From the NCBI RefSeq assembly GCF_020405225.1, contig NZ_CP084473.1:186001-250000 (forward strand): a stretch of 64,000 nt of DNA, read 5' to 3'. The notes below the pieces were generated by a model. The model saw only the letters and a list, made by a program, of their open reading frames with translations, had not been told where the DNA came from and did not search any database. Both the position numbers and the translations under genes were made by a program. Every line of letters begins with the position of its first letter. Position 1 is the first letter of the stretch. This document shows positions 54,868 through 63,500 of this stretch, piece after piece. Origin of the DNA: Natrinema sp. DC36 (lineage in GTDB: Archaea; Halobacteriota; Halobacteria; Halobacteriales; Natrialbaceae).

Positions 54868-56448
54868 CTAGCTGAGTTTCAGGACGGCCTCGAGGACGCC
54901 GCCGCCGAGACAGAGCGCTTTATCCGAAATTTTCGCCGGGTCGACGTCGTCGCCGCGCGGATCGATATCGCCGAGTTTCGCCCCTTCGTTGACCTCAAGT
55001 CCGCCGTGGACGAGACCGCGAACGAGGCCGTCGATTTCCGCGACTACGTCGGTGTTGCCGACGTGACCCACGGTCTCGCCCGCCGAAACGAGATCGCCGA
55101 TTTCGACCACGGGCTCCCACAGTTCCTCGCCCGGCGCGCGGAGGACCCGTTCGTGCGTGTAGCCGCGCCGTTCGCCCGGTTCGCCGTCGTACGGACTCGC
55201 CCGGCCGTCGTAGAAAACGCGACCTAACTCGTGGCCTCTGTCCGTCTCGACGACGGCGTCGACGTCCTCGCCGGCTTCGAATCCGGGACCGAGACCGACG
55301 ACTACGTCCGCGTCGTCGCGGCGGGTGCCCGTATCGGTCCGACCTTTCGCCAGTATCGCATCGACGACCACGGCCGCATCGAGCGTCGCCGCGATCGAAG
55401 CCCCCGGGTCCTCGAGGACCGGTACCGCATCGTCCTCGAGTATCTCGATCGCCTCGTCCACGTCGGCCGCTCGGCGGCCGACGACGCCTTCGATCGAAAC
55501 CTCGTCTTCGTACATCGCTGCCGCGAACGCCACCTTCCGTCGAACGACGGTCGGTCGCTCGACCTCGGTCACCACGACCGGATACCCGGCCTGGTGCAGT
55601 CGGTAGACGACGCCGCTTCCGAGGTCGCCGCCGCCCCGGACGACGACGAGGTCGTCGAGATTCAGTCGCGTCGCGCGCTGTCCGTCAGCACCGTACCGAT
55701 CCATGTTCACCTCCGAGAGGATCGCCAGCGCGACGTCTTCTGGGCCGCTCCCGCCGAGATCGAGCCCGACTGGTGCCCTGACCCGCGCGAGTTCTCGCCG
55801 GCTGTACCCCTCCTCGGCGAGCGAATCGATGACGTGTTCCGTCTTCGTGTCGCTGGCGACGAGGCCGACGTAGCCGGCGTTGCCGTCGAGCGCCGCCGCG
55901 ACGGCGCGCTGATCGAACGTCCCGCTGCGCGTCGCCACCGCGACCGATGTTTCGGCCGTCATCGGGAACTCGGACAGCGTTTCCCCGTACTCTCCATGGA
56001 TGACGTTTGTGTCGTCCGGGAACGCATCAGGGTCGGTGTATTCCTCGCGGTCGTCGATCACCGTAACGTCGTACTCCAACTGCTCCGCCAGCGCCGCGAG
56101 TTCGACGCTGATGTGGCCGCCACCGGCGATGTAGAGGCGCGCCCGTCCGCGAATTCGTTCGATGAAGACGTCCATCGAGCCGCCACAGACCATGCCGGTG
56201 TTCCCGCCGGGCTCGAGTTCGTACGTTTGAACGCCGGAGTCGACCTCACCGTTCAGCACTGCTCGCGCGTCCTCGACGGCGAGGTGTTCGACCGTTCCGC
56301 CGCCGATCGTGCCGTAGTCGCCGTCCGCGGTGACGAGCATCCGATCCCCGACGTCCCTGGGAGCGCTCCCGTCCTTGTCGACGATCGTCAGCATCGCAGC
56401 CGCCTCGCCGTCGTCGACCAGTTCGGTAACTCGTTCGAACACGCTCAT
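54868..56448 (-). CDS. XdhC-YqeB fusion: molybdenum hydroxylase accessory protein
   Basis: A 526-aa two-part protein. Residues 1 to ~260 are XdhC (AAMLTIVDKDGSAPRDVGDR, GGGTVEHLAV, RLYIAGGGHISVELAALAEQ, APVGLDLGGSGPEDVALAIL), which in bacteria binds sulfurated cofactor and delivers it to xanthine dehydrogenase. Residues from about 265 are YqeB/EF2563 (VVVRGGGDLGSGVVYRLHQA, YPVVVTEVERPTVVRRKVAF, GLGPGFEAGEDVDAVVETDR), a marker of selenium-dependent hydroxylases. The fusion implies that delivery and selenation are coupled. Its start overlaps the end of the upstream DsrH-like gene by 4 nt. Confidence 0.92.
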   Translation of the reverse strand: MSVFERVTELVDDGEAAAMLTIVDKDGSAPRDVGDRMLVTADGDYGTIGGGTVEHLAVEDARAVLNGEVDSGVQTYELEPGGNTGMVCGGSMDVFIERIRGRARLYIAGGGHISVELAALAEQLEYDVTVIDDREEYTDPDAFPDDTNVIHGEYGETLSEFPMTAETSVAVATRSGTFDQRAVAAALDGNAGYVGLVASDTKTEHVIDSLAEEGYSRRELARVRAPVGLDLGGSGPEDVALAILSEVNMDRYGADGQRATRLNLDDLVVVRGGGDLGSGVVYRLHQAGYPVVVTEVERPTVVRRKVAFAAAMYEDEVSIEGVVGRRAADVDEAIEILEDDAVPVLEDPGASIAATLDAAVVVDAILAKGRTDTGTRRDDADVVVGLGPGFEAGEDVDAVVETDRGHELGRVFYDGRASPYDGEPGERRGYTHERVLRAPGEELWEPVVEIGDLVSAGETVGHVGNTDVVAEIDGLVRGLVHGGLEVNEGAKLGDIDPRGDDVDPAKISDKALCLGGGVLEAVLKLS

Positions 56449-56690
56449 ACGAAGTTTTTCACCTCGTTCTCGACTATCAGGTCGATTAAATCGTCGTACG
56501 TGATCTCCTCGATTTCCTTGGGGAGGTCGACACCGCGGACGTCGACGTCTTTCTCGACTGCGTAGAGTTCCGCGTCGAGCGCCGGAGACAGGAACACGCC
56601 GTCCTGTACGAGGACGACGCGTGCCTCGGGGTCGTCCGCCGCAGTTCGAAGTCCGATATCGGCCATGGGTTCGTCTATCAGGTATAGCAT
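56445..56690 (-). CDS. DsrH/TusB-like protein
   Basis: An 81-aa DsrE-fold protein, MLYLIDEPMADIGLRTAADD and VVLVQDGVFLSP being typical of DsrH/TusB. No Cys is present. ATG 56690 is the natural start (56711 lies in the upstream gene). It is the third of three DsrE/F/H-type genes in tight overlap, followed by xdhC-yqeB. In sulfur oxidisers and in tRNA thiolation such trimers relay persulfide; here a selenium or sulfur relay to the hydroxylase cofactor is the likely analogue. Confidence 0.75.
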   Translation of the reverse strand: MLYLIDEPMADIGLRTAADDPEARVVLVQDGVFLSPALDAELYAVEKDVDVRGVDLPKEIEEITYDDLIDLIVENEVKNFV

Positions 56691-56692
56691 GG

Positions 56693-57046
56693 TTAGAAGT
56701 CCAGAACGCAATCGGCGTCCCGAATGCGCGCCGAAACCTCGTCGCCGGCGCGAACAGTCACGTCGTCAGCGATCTCGTCGGTGGAGATACCCCGCTCCGT
56801 CAGCGCGGCGGCGTCGACGATCATCGCTCCGTTCTGTTCCCGCAGATCGGCGATGTGCCCCGGCATGTTCAGCGCGTCTCGGTCGACGTCGCTTCGGGCG
56901 GCATACGTGCCGTCTTCCGTGAAGACGACTGTGACGTCGTGCCGGTCGAACCCCGCGGCGACGCCCCGCGCCGCCCGCAGCCCCTCCGGGACGTGCACGC
57001 GCCCGTACGGTGCTCGAGTCAGTAACACGACGACGTCGCGTTTCAT
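56693..57046 (-). CDS. DsrF/TusC-like protein
   Basis: A 117-aa DsrE-superfamily protein (VVVLLTRAPYGRVHVPEGLR, VTVVFTEDGTYAARSDVDRD, MIVDAAALTERGI). Its start overlaps the stop of the preceding DsrE-like gene by 4 nt (ATGA) and its stop is 2 nt from the next start, so the three are translationally coupled. It has one Cys near the C-terminus (DADCVLDF). The role is inferred from family and neighbours. Confidence 0.78.
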   Translation of the reverse strand: MKRDVVVLLTRAPYGRVHVPEGLRAARGVAAGFDRHDVTVVFTEDGTYAARSDVDRDALNMPGHIADLREQNGAMIVDAAALTERGISTDEIADDVTVRAGDEVSARIRDADCVLDF

Positions 57047-57414
57047 AGCGATATCACTCGGTCTGCATCGCCGATCGTGTCCGCCAGATCGGGGAGGAGT
57101 CCGACCTCAACGCCGTCCGGATAATCGTCCGGCGCGTCGATACCGCGGGCGTCGACACAGAGGCCACAACAGATCACCTCGGCACCGTCGGCGATGAGTT
57201 CCTGAAATTTCTCCGTCGGCATCTCGTCGTAGAGGCCAGTGTCTGAACAGTCGGGAAACGTCTGTCCGTCGACGGGCACGAGCGCCCCGTCGAGGTAGTG
57301 AAAGAACGAAACTTCGTGGCCTTTCCCGAGCGCCGCCTTTCCGAGTTCGTACGCCGTTCGCCAGCGCTCGCTGTCGAAGGGCCCGCCGGTCAGTAGAATC
57401 CCGATGGAAGCCAT
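57043..57414 (-). CDS. DsrE/TusD-like protein with active-site-type cysteines
   Basis: A 123-aa DsrE-fold protein: SIGILLTGGPFDSERWRTAY at the start and ICCGLCVDARGID with Cys82, Cys83 and Cys86 near the position of the persulfide Cys of DsrE/TusD. It is the first gene of a four-gene unit (DsrE-DsrF-DsrH-XdhC/YqeB); a promoter-like tattattatc lies about 26 nt upstream of ATG 57414. Of the three it is the one that can carry sulfur or selenium covalently. Confidence 0.82.
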   Translation of the reverse strand: MASIGILLTGGPFDSERWRTAYELGKAALGKGHEVSFFHYLDGALVPVDGQTFPDCSDTGLYDEMPTEKFQELIADGAEVICCGLCVDARGIDAPDDYPDGVEVGLLPDLADTIGDADRVISL

Positions 57415-57524
57415 GCTCTACCATAGCGGAGTAGCGATAATAATAGTTCGGACGACTCCGGTACGCCTCGAGAGATTCGGGACGGGAGACGGTATTTCGG
57501 AAGACCGCTTCGTATTATCGGCGA

Positions 57525-59984
57525 CTAGTCGTCGCGTTCGTCGAGGGCCCGTCTGATATCGTCGGGCGTAATGGGCAGGGAGTTCACGCGGACGCCGACG
57601 GCGTCACGGATCGCGTTGCTGAGCGCCGGCGGAACGCCGTTCGTGGGGAGCTCGGCGATCGACTTCGCGCCGAACGGCCCGGTCGGTTCGTGCGTTTCGA
57701 CAATGATCGTCTCCATCGGCGGATGATCGGTCGTCCGTGGCATCCCGTACTGTCGGAAGCCGAGCACCTCCGGATTCCCCTCGTCGTCGAACTCCAGTCC
57801 GCCGCTGGTGGCGTACTCGAGGCTCATGTGCTCGCCACCTTCGATCTGCCCTTCGACGAGCGCGGGGTTGATTGCAACGCCGCAGTCGGCGGCGAACGCC
57901 ATTTCGTTGATCTCGTACTCGCCGGTTTCTTCGTTCACGGTCACGTCGACGAACTGGGCGCCGTACGGCGGCGGACTTTCGTCCGTCGAGTGATTGCCCT
58001 TACCGAGGATGTGTTCGCGGTCGTCGTGGCCGTACGTCGCTTCGTACCCGATTTCCTTCAGCGACACGCCGTCGCCGGTCACCTCGCTGTACACCTGCCC
58101 GTCGCCCGTTTTCAGGTTCTCGACGGGTTCATCGAGCATCTTCGACCCCCAGTGGACGAGCCGTTCCCGCGCGTCTTCGGCCGCTTCCTTGACGGCTTGA
58201 CCGCTGATGTAGGTCGTCGAGGAGGCGTACGCGCCGTAGTCGAACGGCGTCAGGTCGGTGTCCGAGGAGATAACGACGATATCCGTGGGCTCACAACCCA
58301 GAACCTCCGCGGCGACTTGGCTGAACATCGTGTCGGAGCCGGTGCCGGTGTCGACGCCGCCGACCTGCAGGTGGAACGAGCCGTCCTCGTTCATCTTGAT
58401 CTGGGCCGCGCCGAGTTCTCGCCCGGCGACGCCGCTGCCCTGGGCGATCATCGCCATTCCGACGCCACGGTGGCGGTGTGGCTCCGCGGGTTGCTCGAGA
58501 TCGTCGTAGCCGATGGCCTCCTTCCCGCGCTCGATACACTCGCGGAGTCCGCACGACCGTATCTCCCGGCTGAACCGATCGCCGTCTTTCAGTATGATGA
58601 CGTTCCGGTCGATATCCCCCTCTCGAACGGCGTTGCGTTTGCGGAACTCGATCGGATCGAAGTCCAGCCGGCGCGCGACCTCGTCCATGTGCGACTCGAC
58701 TGCGAAATGGCCCTGCGGGGCGCCGTAGCCGCGCATCGCCGCACCCATCGGCAGGTTTGTGTGGACGACGTCGCCCTCGAACCTGACGTTCGGAACGCGC
58801 GGATACAGCGGGAGCGGTTTCGTTCCGACGTTGTTCGCGACGGTCATCCCGTGGGTGCCGTACGCCCCCGAGTTCGAGAGCGTATACAGATCCATCGCCT
58901 CGAGCGTCCCGTCCTCGTCCACCGCTGTCCGCATGCGCATCTGCATCGGATGGCGAAACCGGAGCGCGTAGAACTCCTCGCGGCGGGTCATCTCCAGTTT
59001 GACCGGCCGGTCGGCCGCCAGATGGAGTACGAACGCGATCGGTTCGATCGCCATCTCCTGTTTCGCACCGAAGCCGGCCCCGATGCGGGGTTTCGTGACG
59101 CGGACGTCGCGAATGGGAACGTCGAACAGATGCGCGATCTGCCGCCGGGTGTGGAACGGAACCTGCGTCGCAGTGATGAACGAGTACCGGCCGTCCTCGT
59201 CCGTGTGGGCGATCGTCGTGTGGGGTTCGGGGACACAGTGTGACTGGTATGGTGTTTCCCATTCCGTCTCGATCACCCGGTCGTCGTCCGTTCGATCGAA
59301 CACCCGCTCGACGTCGCCTCGCTCGCCCTCGAAGTGAGACTCGAGGTTCCGCTCGTAGTCGGCACCGCGCTGTTTGTTCTCGACCTCGTCGGGATCGAAT
59401 AACTGTGGCGCGTCCGGATCCGTCGCCGTCTCGGGGTCGAGGACGGGGTCCAGTTCCTCGTATTCGACGTCGATCGTCCGCGCGGCGCGGTCTGCCGTCT
59501 CCGTGTCCGTTGCGGCGATCGCTGCGATGGGATCGCCGACGTATCGCACGTGTTCTCGGAGTACGCGCAGATCCCAGGGACTCGGTTCGGGGTAGGACTG
59601 GCCCGAACTCGAGTACGCTTTGTCGGGCACGACGTCGTCCCACGGCGTGATCACAGCGTACACGCCGTCCATCGCTTCGGCCTCGCTCGTATCGATGTCA
59701 CGGACGTATCCGTGTGCGATTTCGCTCCGGATTACTTTCCCTTCGGCGAGCTCCGGGAAGCGATCACGGTAATCGGCCGTGTAACGGGCCTCCCCGGTGA
59801 CGATTTTCCGAGCATCGTCTTTCTCGACGTCCTCGGTCAGATGCTCGCGCTCATCCCGGGATTTCCGGTCGTCTGCAGCCACCTCACTCTCCCCCGGAAA
59901 CGCGTCCGCTTCCGTGGCCTCCTCCTCCGCCCGATCGCCGTCGGGTCTCTCGTTCCGTCCCGGTGTCTCTTCCAGATTGCTCAT
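57525..59984 (-). CDS. Xanthine dehydrogenase-type molybdenum hydroxylase, large subunit (copy 1)
   Basis: The 819-aa molybdopterin-binding subunit. An acidic N-terminal extension (about 1-50) is followed by the family domains: [77 protein letters not shown] and GPFGAKSIAELPTNG with the active-site Glu near the C-terminus. It is coupled to the [2Fe-2S] gene upstream (ATGA overlap). There is no FAD subunit next to it, so electrons may go to ferredoxin or a distant partner. It is a candidate target for selenium. A paralogue lies at 61053-63500. Confidence 0.9.
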   Translation of the reverse strand: MSNLEETPGRNERPDGDRAEEEATEADAFPGESEVAADDRKSRDEREHLTEDVEKDDARKIVTGEARYTADYRDRFPELAEGKVIRSEIAHGYVRDIDTSEAEAMDGVYAVITPWDDVVPDKAYSSSGQSYPEPSPWDLRVLREHVRYVGDPIAAIAATDTETADRAARTIDVEYEELDPVLDPETATDPDAPQLFDPDEVENKQRGADYERNLESHFEGERGDVERVFDRTDDDRVIETEWETPYQSHCVPEPHTTIAHTDEDGRYSFITATQVPFHTRRQIAHLFDVPIRDVRVTKPRIGAGFGAKQEMAIEPIAFVLHLAADRPVKLEMTRREEFYALRFRHPMQMRMRTAVDEDGTLEAMDLYTLSNSGAYGTHGMTVANNVGTKPLPLYPRVPNVRFEGDVVHTNLPMGAAMRGYGAPQGHFAVESHMDEVARRLDFDPIEFRKRNAVREGDIDRNVIILKDGDRFSREIRSCGLRECIERGKEAIGYDDLEQPAEPHRHRGVGMAMIAQGSGVAGRELGAAQIKMNEDGSFHLQVGGVDTGTGSDTMFSQVAAEVLGCEPTDIVVISSDTDLTPFDYGAYASSTTYISGQAVKEAAEDARERLVHWGSKMLDEPVENLKTGDGQVYSEVTGDGVSLKEIGYEATYGHDDREHILGKGNHSTDESPPPYGAQFVDVTVNEETGEYEINEMAFAADCGVAINPALVEGQIEGGEHMSLEYATSGGLEFDDEGNPEVLGFRQYGMPRTTDHPPMETIIVETHEPTGPFGAKSIAELPTNGVPPALSNAIRDAVGVRVNSLPITPDDIRRALDERDD

Positions 59985-60535
59985 TTCGATCGGCCCTCCT
60001 CACGGGGGCAGGTCGAGGGGAACTCCTCGCAGCGGCTTTCCCCGCCATCTGCCGCCACGGTCTGCTCACCGTCCATTCGGTCTGCAGCTTCGAGAACCGC
60101 TTCGACGATCTTCTTGTAGCCGGTACACCGGCAGAGGTTGTCCGCCAGCGCTTCCCGCACCTCCGTCTCGGTCGGTTCCGGATTCGTCTCCAGTAGCGCC
60201 TTCGAACGCATGATCATGCCCGGGATACAGAAGCCACATTGGAGCGCCGAGTTGTCCACGAACGCCTGCTGAAGCGGGTGGAGATCGCTCTGCGTCCCCA
60301 GTCCTTCGATTGTTTCCACCGTCGATCCGGCGACTTTCGCGGCCGGCGTGACACAGGACATCGCCGGTTCGCCGTCGATTTGGACCGTACACATCCCGCA
60401 CGCGCCCGTATCACAGCCGCGTTTCGGGCCGGTGTAGCCGTTTCGCCGCAGTACGTCCAGCAGGACGTCCGATTTCTCCGCCTTGAACGTCCGTTGTTGG
60501 CCGTTTAGCTCTAGTTCGAGTTGCATGAGTCTCAT
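59981..60535 (-). CDS. Molybdenum hydroxylase [2Fe-2S] subunit (copy 1)
   Basis: A 184-aa iron-sulfur subunit. The plant-ferredoxin-type cluster has Cys41, Cys46, Cys49 (GCDTGACGMCTV) and Cys61; the second cluster uses QCGFCIPGM and CRCTGY. All eight ligands are present. A Gly/Ser/Glu-rich tail follows. It overlaps the large subunit by 4 nt. ATG 60535 is given; 60526 (MQLELEL) is equally possible. Confidence 0.92.
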   Translation of the reverse strand: MRLMQLELELNGQQRTFKAEKSDVLLDVLRRNGYTGPKRGCDTGACGMCTVQIDGEPAMSCVTPAAKVAGSTVETIEGLGTQSDLHPLQQAFVDNSALQCGFCIPGMIMRSKALLETNPEPTETEVREALADNLCRCTGYKKIVEAVLEAADRMDGEQTVAADGGESRCEEFPSTCPREEGRSK

Positions 60536-60859
60536 CGTGGGAGAGAGACCCTCCCTTCCTCCGAGTATCGGTCTCGAGAACCTAAATAGCTACTCCGAAG
60601 TGTGACGATAGCGGTCGGAAGCAAAAGAGAGAATCGCCGGCGAACGGACGATATCGCTGATCAACTGCCCTTTGCGAGTGAATCGGTCGTCCGAGCGGGC
60701 GTATTCGCCGACTGTGCCGAACTGCCAAGCGAACACGGCCGAGGCAACGTCGCGTGGAACGGGGATCGATCCTCCCACAGCGGGCAAACGTCGCACATTT
60801 TCTACGCGAACGGGACACACCAGTACGTTAATCCCGAGCCGTCGAAAACTCGAGACGGT
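60536..60859. other. Intergenic stretch between the two hydroxylase operons
   Basis: About 320 bases. It includes the upstream region of the copy-1 operon with a purine-rich tract (ggaggaagggaggg on the minus strand, near 60550) and an AT box (ctatttag, near 60585). A plus-strand frame through it has no family similarity except for its end, which is the pdxS fragment. Confidence 0.45.
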
Positions 60860-61003
60860 ATGACGAGCGACGATCGAACCGACTTGACGGAGCTCGAGCG
60901 AGGCAGTGAACTCGTCAAACAGGGGTTCGCTCGCATGCAAAAAGGCGGCGTCATCATGGACGTCGTCAATCGCGAGCAGGCCCGCATTGCGGAAGACGCC
61001 GAC
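60860..61003 (+). pseudogene. N-terminal fragment of pyridoxal 5'-phosphate synthase PdxS
   Basis: Forty-eight codons ([48 protein letters not shown]) are the unmistakable start of PdxS, the ribose-phosphate-utilising subunit of PLP synthase. The remaining ~250 residues are absent, and the frame runs into unrelated sequence overlapping the 3' end of the copy-2 hydroxylase. A promoter-like gttaatccc remains about 26-33 nt upstream. An intact pdxS should exist elsewhere. Confidence 0.8.
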
Positions 61004-61052
61004 GGCCACGACGACTGGTTAGCGGATAAGATCGAAATCGAAAGCAGACGCT

Positions 61053-63500
61053 CTACTTTTCGTCGAGCGCCGTCTTGACTTTCTCGGCGGTAACGGGCAT
61101 CTCGTTGATGCGCACGTCGACGGCCTCCCGGATCGCGTTACTGAGTGCCGGCGGCACCGTGTTGGTCGGCACCTCCGCGACGGATTTTGCGCCGAACGGT
61201 CCCGTCGGTTCGTGAGTCTCGATGAGAATGCTCTCGATCGGCGGCGTCTCCGTCGCCGACGGAAGCCCGTACTCGTCGAAATCCGAGACTTCTGCGCGGC
61301 CCTGCTCGTCGACGGTGATACCCTCACTCACGGCCATCTCGAAGCTCATGTGATTGGCACCCTCGACTTGCCCCTCCGCCATTCCGGGGTTGATCGCGAC
61401 GCCGCAGTCGACAGCGACGACGAGTTTGTTGACCTCGAACTCGCCCGTCTGCTCGTCGACGGTCACGTCGACGAACTGCGCGGCAAACGGCGGCGGACTC
61501 TCCTCCGTGGAGTGCGTTCCCTTGCCGAGGATGTGCTCTCGATCGTCGTGGCCGTACACTGACTCGTAGCCGACGTCCTCGAGCGTAACCGCCTCTCCGC
61601 TCTCCTCGCTGTACACCTCGCCGTCGCGCGTCTCCAGATTTTCCGCGGGTTCGTCGAGCATCCGCGACGCCCACTCGAGGATGCGCTCTTTGGCGTCCTC
61701 GGCGGCCTTCTTCACCGCCATCCCGCTGATGTAGGTCGTCGAGGAGGCGTACGCGCCGTAGTCGAACGGCGTGTTATCGGTGTCGGAGGATTTGACGATG
61801 ATGTCGTCTTCGTCACAACCGAGCACCTCGGAGGCGATCTGGATGAACGCCGTATCCGCGCCCGTGCCGATGTCCACGCCGCCGACCTGCAGGTGGAACG
61901 AGCCGTCCTCGTTCATCATGATCTGTGCGGCGCCGAGTTCGTCGCCGGCGACGCCGGTCCCCTGGGCCGACAGGGCCATGCCGATGCCGCGGTGGCGGTG
62001 TGGCTCCGAAGGTTGCTCGAGGTCGTCCCAGCCGATGGCTTCCTTGCCGCGCTCGATACACTCGTCGAGACCGCAGGAACGGATACGACGCTCCGCGCCC
62101 TCGCCGCCCATCATGCCGGCGATCTCGTCCAGGTCACCGACCTCCATGTAGTGTTGCCGGCGGAATTCGATCGGATCGAGGTCGAGATCCCGCGCGACCT
62201 CGTCCAAGTGACCTTCGAGAGCGAGCGTCCCCTGGGGGGCGCCGTATCCCCGCATCGCACCGGTCTGTGGCGTGTTTGTGTGGACGATGTCGGCCTCGAA
62301 GCGAGCGTTCGGTACCTTCGAGTACAGCGGCATCGGCTTGCTGCCGACGTTCCCGGCGACGGTCATGCCGTGGCTTCCGTACGCGCCGGTGTTCGAGAGC
62401 GCGTAGAGGGCGATCGCTTCGATCGTCCCGTCGTCGGTGACTGCCGTACGCGCACGAACCTTCATCGGGTGACGCGAGCGCATCGCGTAGAACTCTTCGT
62501 CGCGGGAGGCCTCGTACATGACGGGACGGTCTGTCGCGAGCGACAGCGCGAGCGGGATCGGCTCGACGACCATCGCCTGTTTACCGCCGAAACCACCACC
62601 AACGCGAGGTTTCTTCACTCTGATGTCCCGAATCGGGATATCGAACAGGTGCGCCAGCTGGCGGCGAGTGTGGTTCGGGACCTGCGTACTCGTGATGAGC
62701 ACTTTCCTGTCGTCCTCGTCGGTGTAGGCGAGCGACGTGTGTTTCTCGATCTGTGCGTGGGACTGCCGGATGGTTTCCCACTCGGTTTCGTGGACGTGCG
62801 CGTTCTCGCGTTCGAGCGCGGCGTCGACGTCTCCGATCTCGCCCTCGATGTTGGACATCCGGTTGCGGTCGTAGTCGTGGCCGACGATTTTGTTCTCAAC
62901 CTCGTCGTCGGCGAACAGTTGCGGAGCGTCTTCGTCGAACGCCTCCTCGGGATCGACGACGTGGTCGTACTCCTCGTACTCGACCTCGATGGTGTCGACC
63001 GCTGCCGCAGCGGTGGTCGCGTCCTCGGCCGCGACCGCCGCGATCGGGTCGCCGATGTAGCGGACGTGCTCGTTGAGCACGTTCATGTCCCACGGGCTCG
63101 GTTCGGGGTACGACTGGCCGGCGCTCGTGTACTTCGCGTCCGGCACGTCGTCTGACCACGGTGTAAGAACGGCGTAGACGCCGTCCAGTTCCTCGGCCTC
63201 GGTCGTGTCGATGGCCGTCACGCGGCCGTGTGGTACCTCGCTGCGGACGACTGCGGCGTGAGCGAGATCCGGGAATCGCTCTTCGTAGTCCGCGGTGTAC
63301 TTGGCCTGTCCGGTGACGAGCTTGCGGTCGTCGAACTTTTCGGCCGGCTGGGAAACGCTCTTTCGCTCCCCCGGTGCCTTGTTGTTGTTCGCCGATTCGT
63401 CCCACTCGAGGGGGTGTTCTTCGAACTCCTGTGGCTCTTCCGAGGTCGGCTTCGACGCGGTACCACCGTCGGTCTGGGGATCGTTCGGGTCGTCACTCAT
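61053..63500 (-). CDS. Xanthine dehydrogenase-type molybdenum hydroxylase, large subunit (copy 2)
   Basis: About 815 aa from [12 protein letters not shown]; the longer frame to 63605 lies inside the upstream gene and is rejected. It aligns throughout with copy 1: [77 protein letters not shown] and [15 protein letters not shown] with the active-site Glu. It overlaps the 3' end of the [2Fe-2S] gene by 8 nt. Differences such as CVPEPHTT versus AQIEKHTS suggest different substrates or partners. No FAD subunit is adjacent in the window. Confidence 0.9.
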   Translation of the reverse strand: MSDDPNDPQTDGGTASKPTSEEPQEFEEHPLEWDESANNNKAPGERKSVSQPAEKFDDRKLVTGQAKYTADYEERFPDLAHAAVVRSEVPHGRVTAIDTTEAEELDGVYAVLTPWSDDVPDAKYTSAGQSYPEPSPWDMNVLNEHVRYIGDPIAAVAAEDATTAAAAVDTIEVEYEEYDHVVDPEEAFDEDAPQLFADDEVENKIVGHDYDRNRMSNIEGEIGDVDAALERENAHVHETEWETIRQSHAQIEKHTSLAYTDEDDRKVLITSTQVPNHTRRQLAHLFDIPIRDIRVKKPRVGGGFGGKQAMVVEPIPLALSLATDRPVMYEASRDEEFYAMRSRHPMKVRARTAVTDDGTIEAIALYALSNTGAYGSHGMTVAGNVGSKPMPLYSKVPNARFEADIVHTNTPQTGAMRGYGAPQGTLALEGHLDEVARDLDLDPIEFRRQHYMEVGDLDEIAGMMGGEGAERRIRSCGLDECIERGKEAIGWDDLEQPSEPHRHRGIGMALSAQGTGVAGDELGAAQIMMNEDGSFHLQVGGVDIGTGADTAFIQIASEVLGCDEDDIIVKSSDTDNTPFDYGAYASSTTYISGMAVKKAAEDAKERILEWASRMLDEPAENLETRDGEVYSEESGEAVTLEDVGYESVYGHDDREHILGKGTHSTEESPPPFAAQFVDVTVDEQTGEFEVNKLVVAVDCGVAINPGMAEGQVEGANHMSFEMAVSEGITVDEQGRAEVSDFDEYGLPSATETPPIESILIETHEPTGPFGAKSVAEVPTNTVPPALSNAIREAVDVRINEMPVTAEKVKTALDEK

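Noticed and set aside
55231-56565. 444-aa plus-strand frame
   Set aside because: It is the mirror of the xdhC-yqeB gene, whose motifs on the minus strand are unambiguous.
57690-63155. 517- and 420-aa plus-strand frames opposite the hydroxylase genes
   Set aside because: Antisense shadows of the large subunits.
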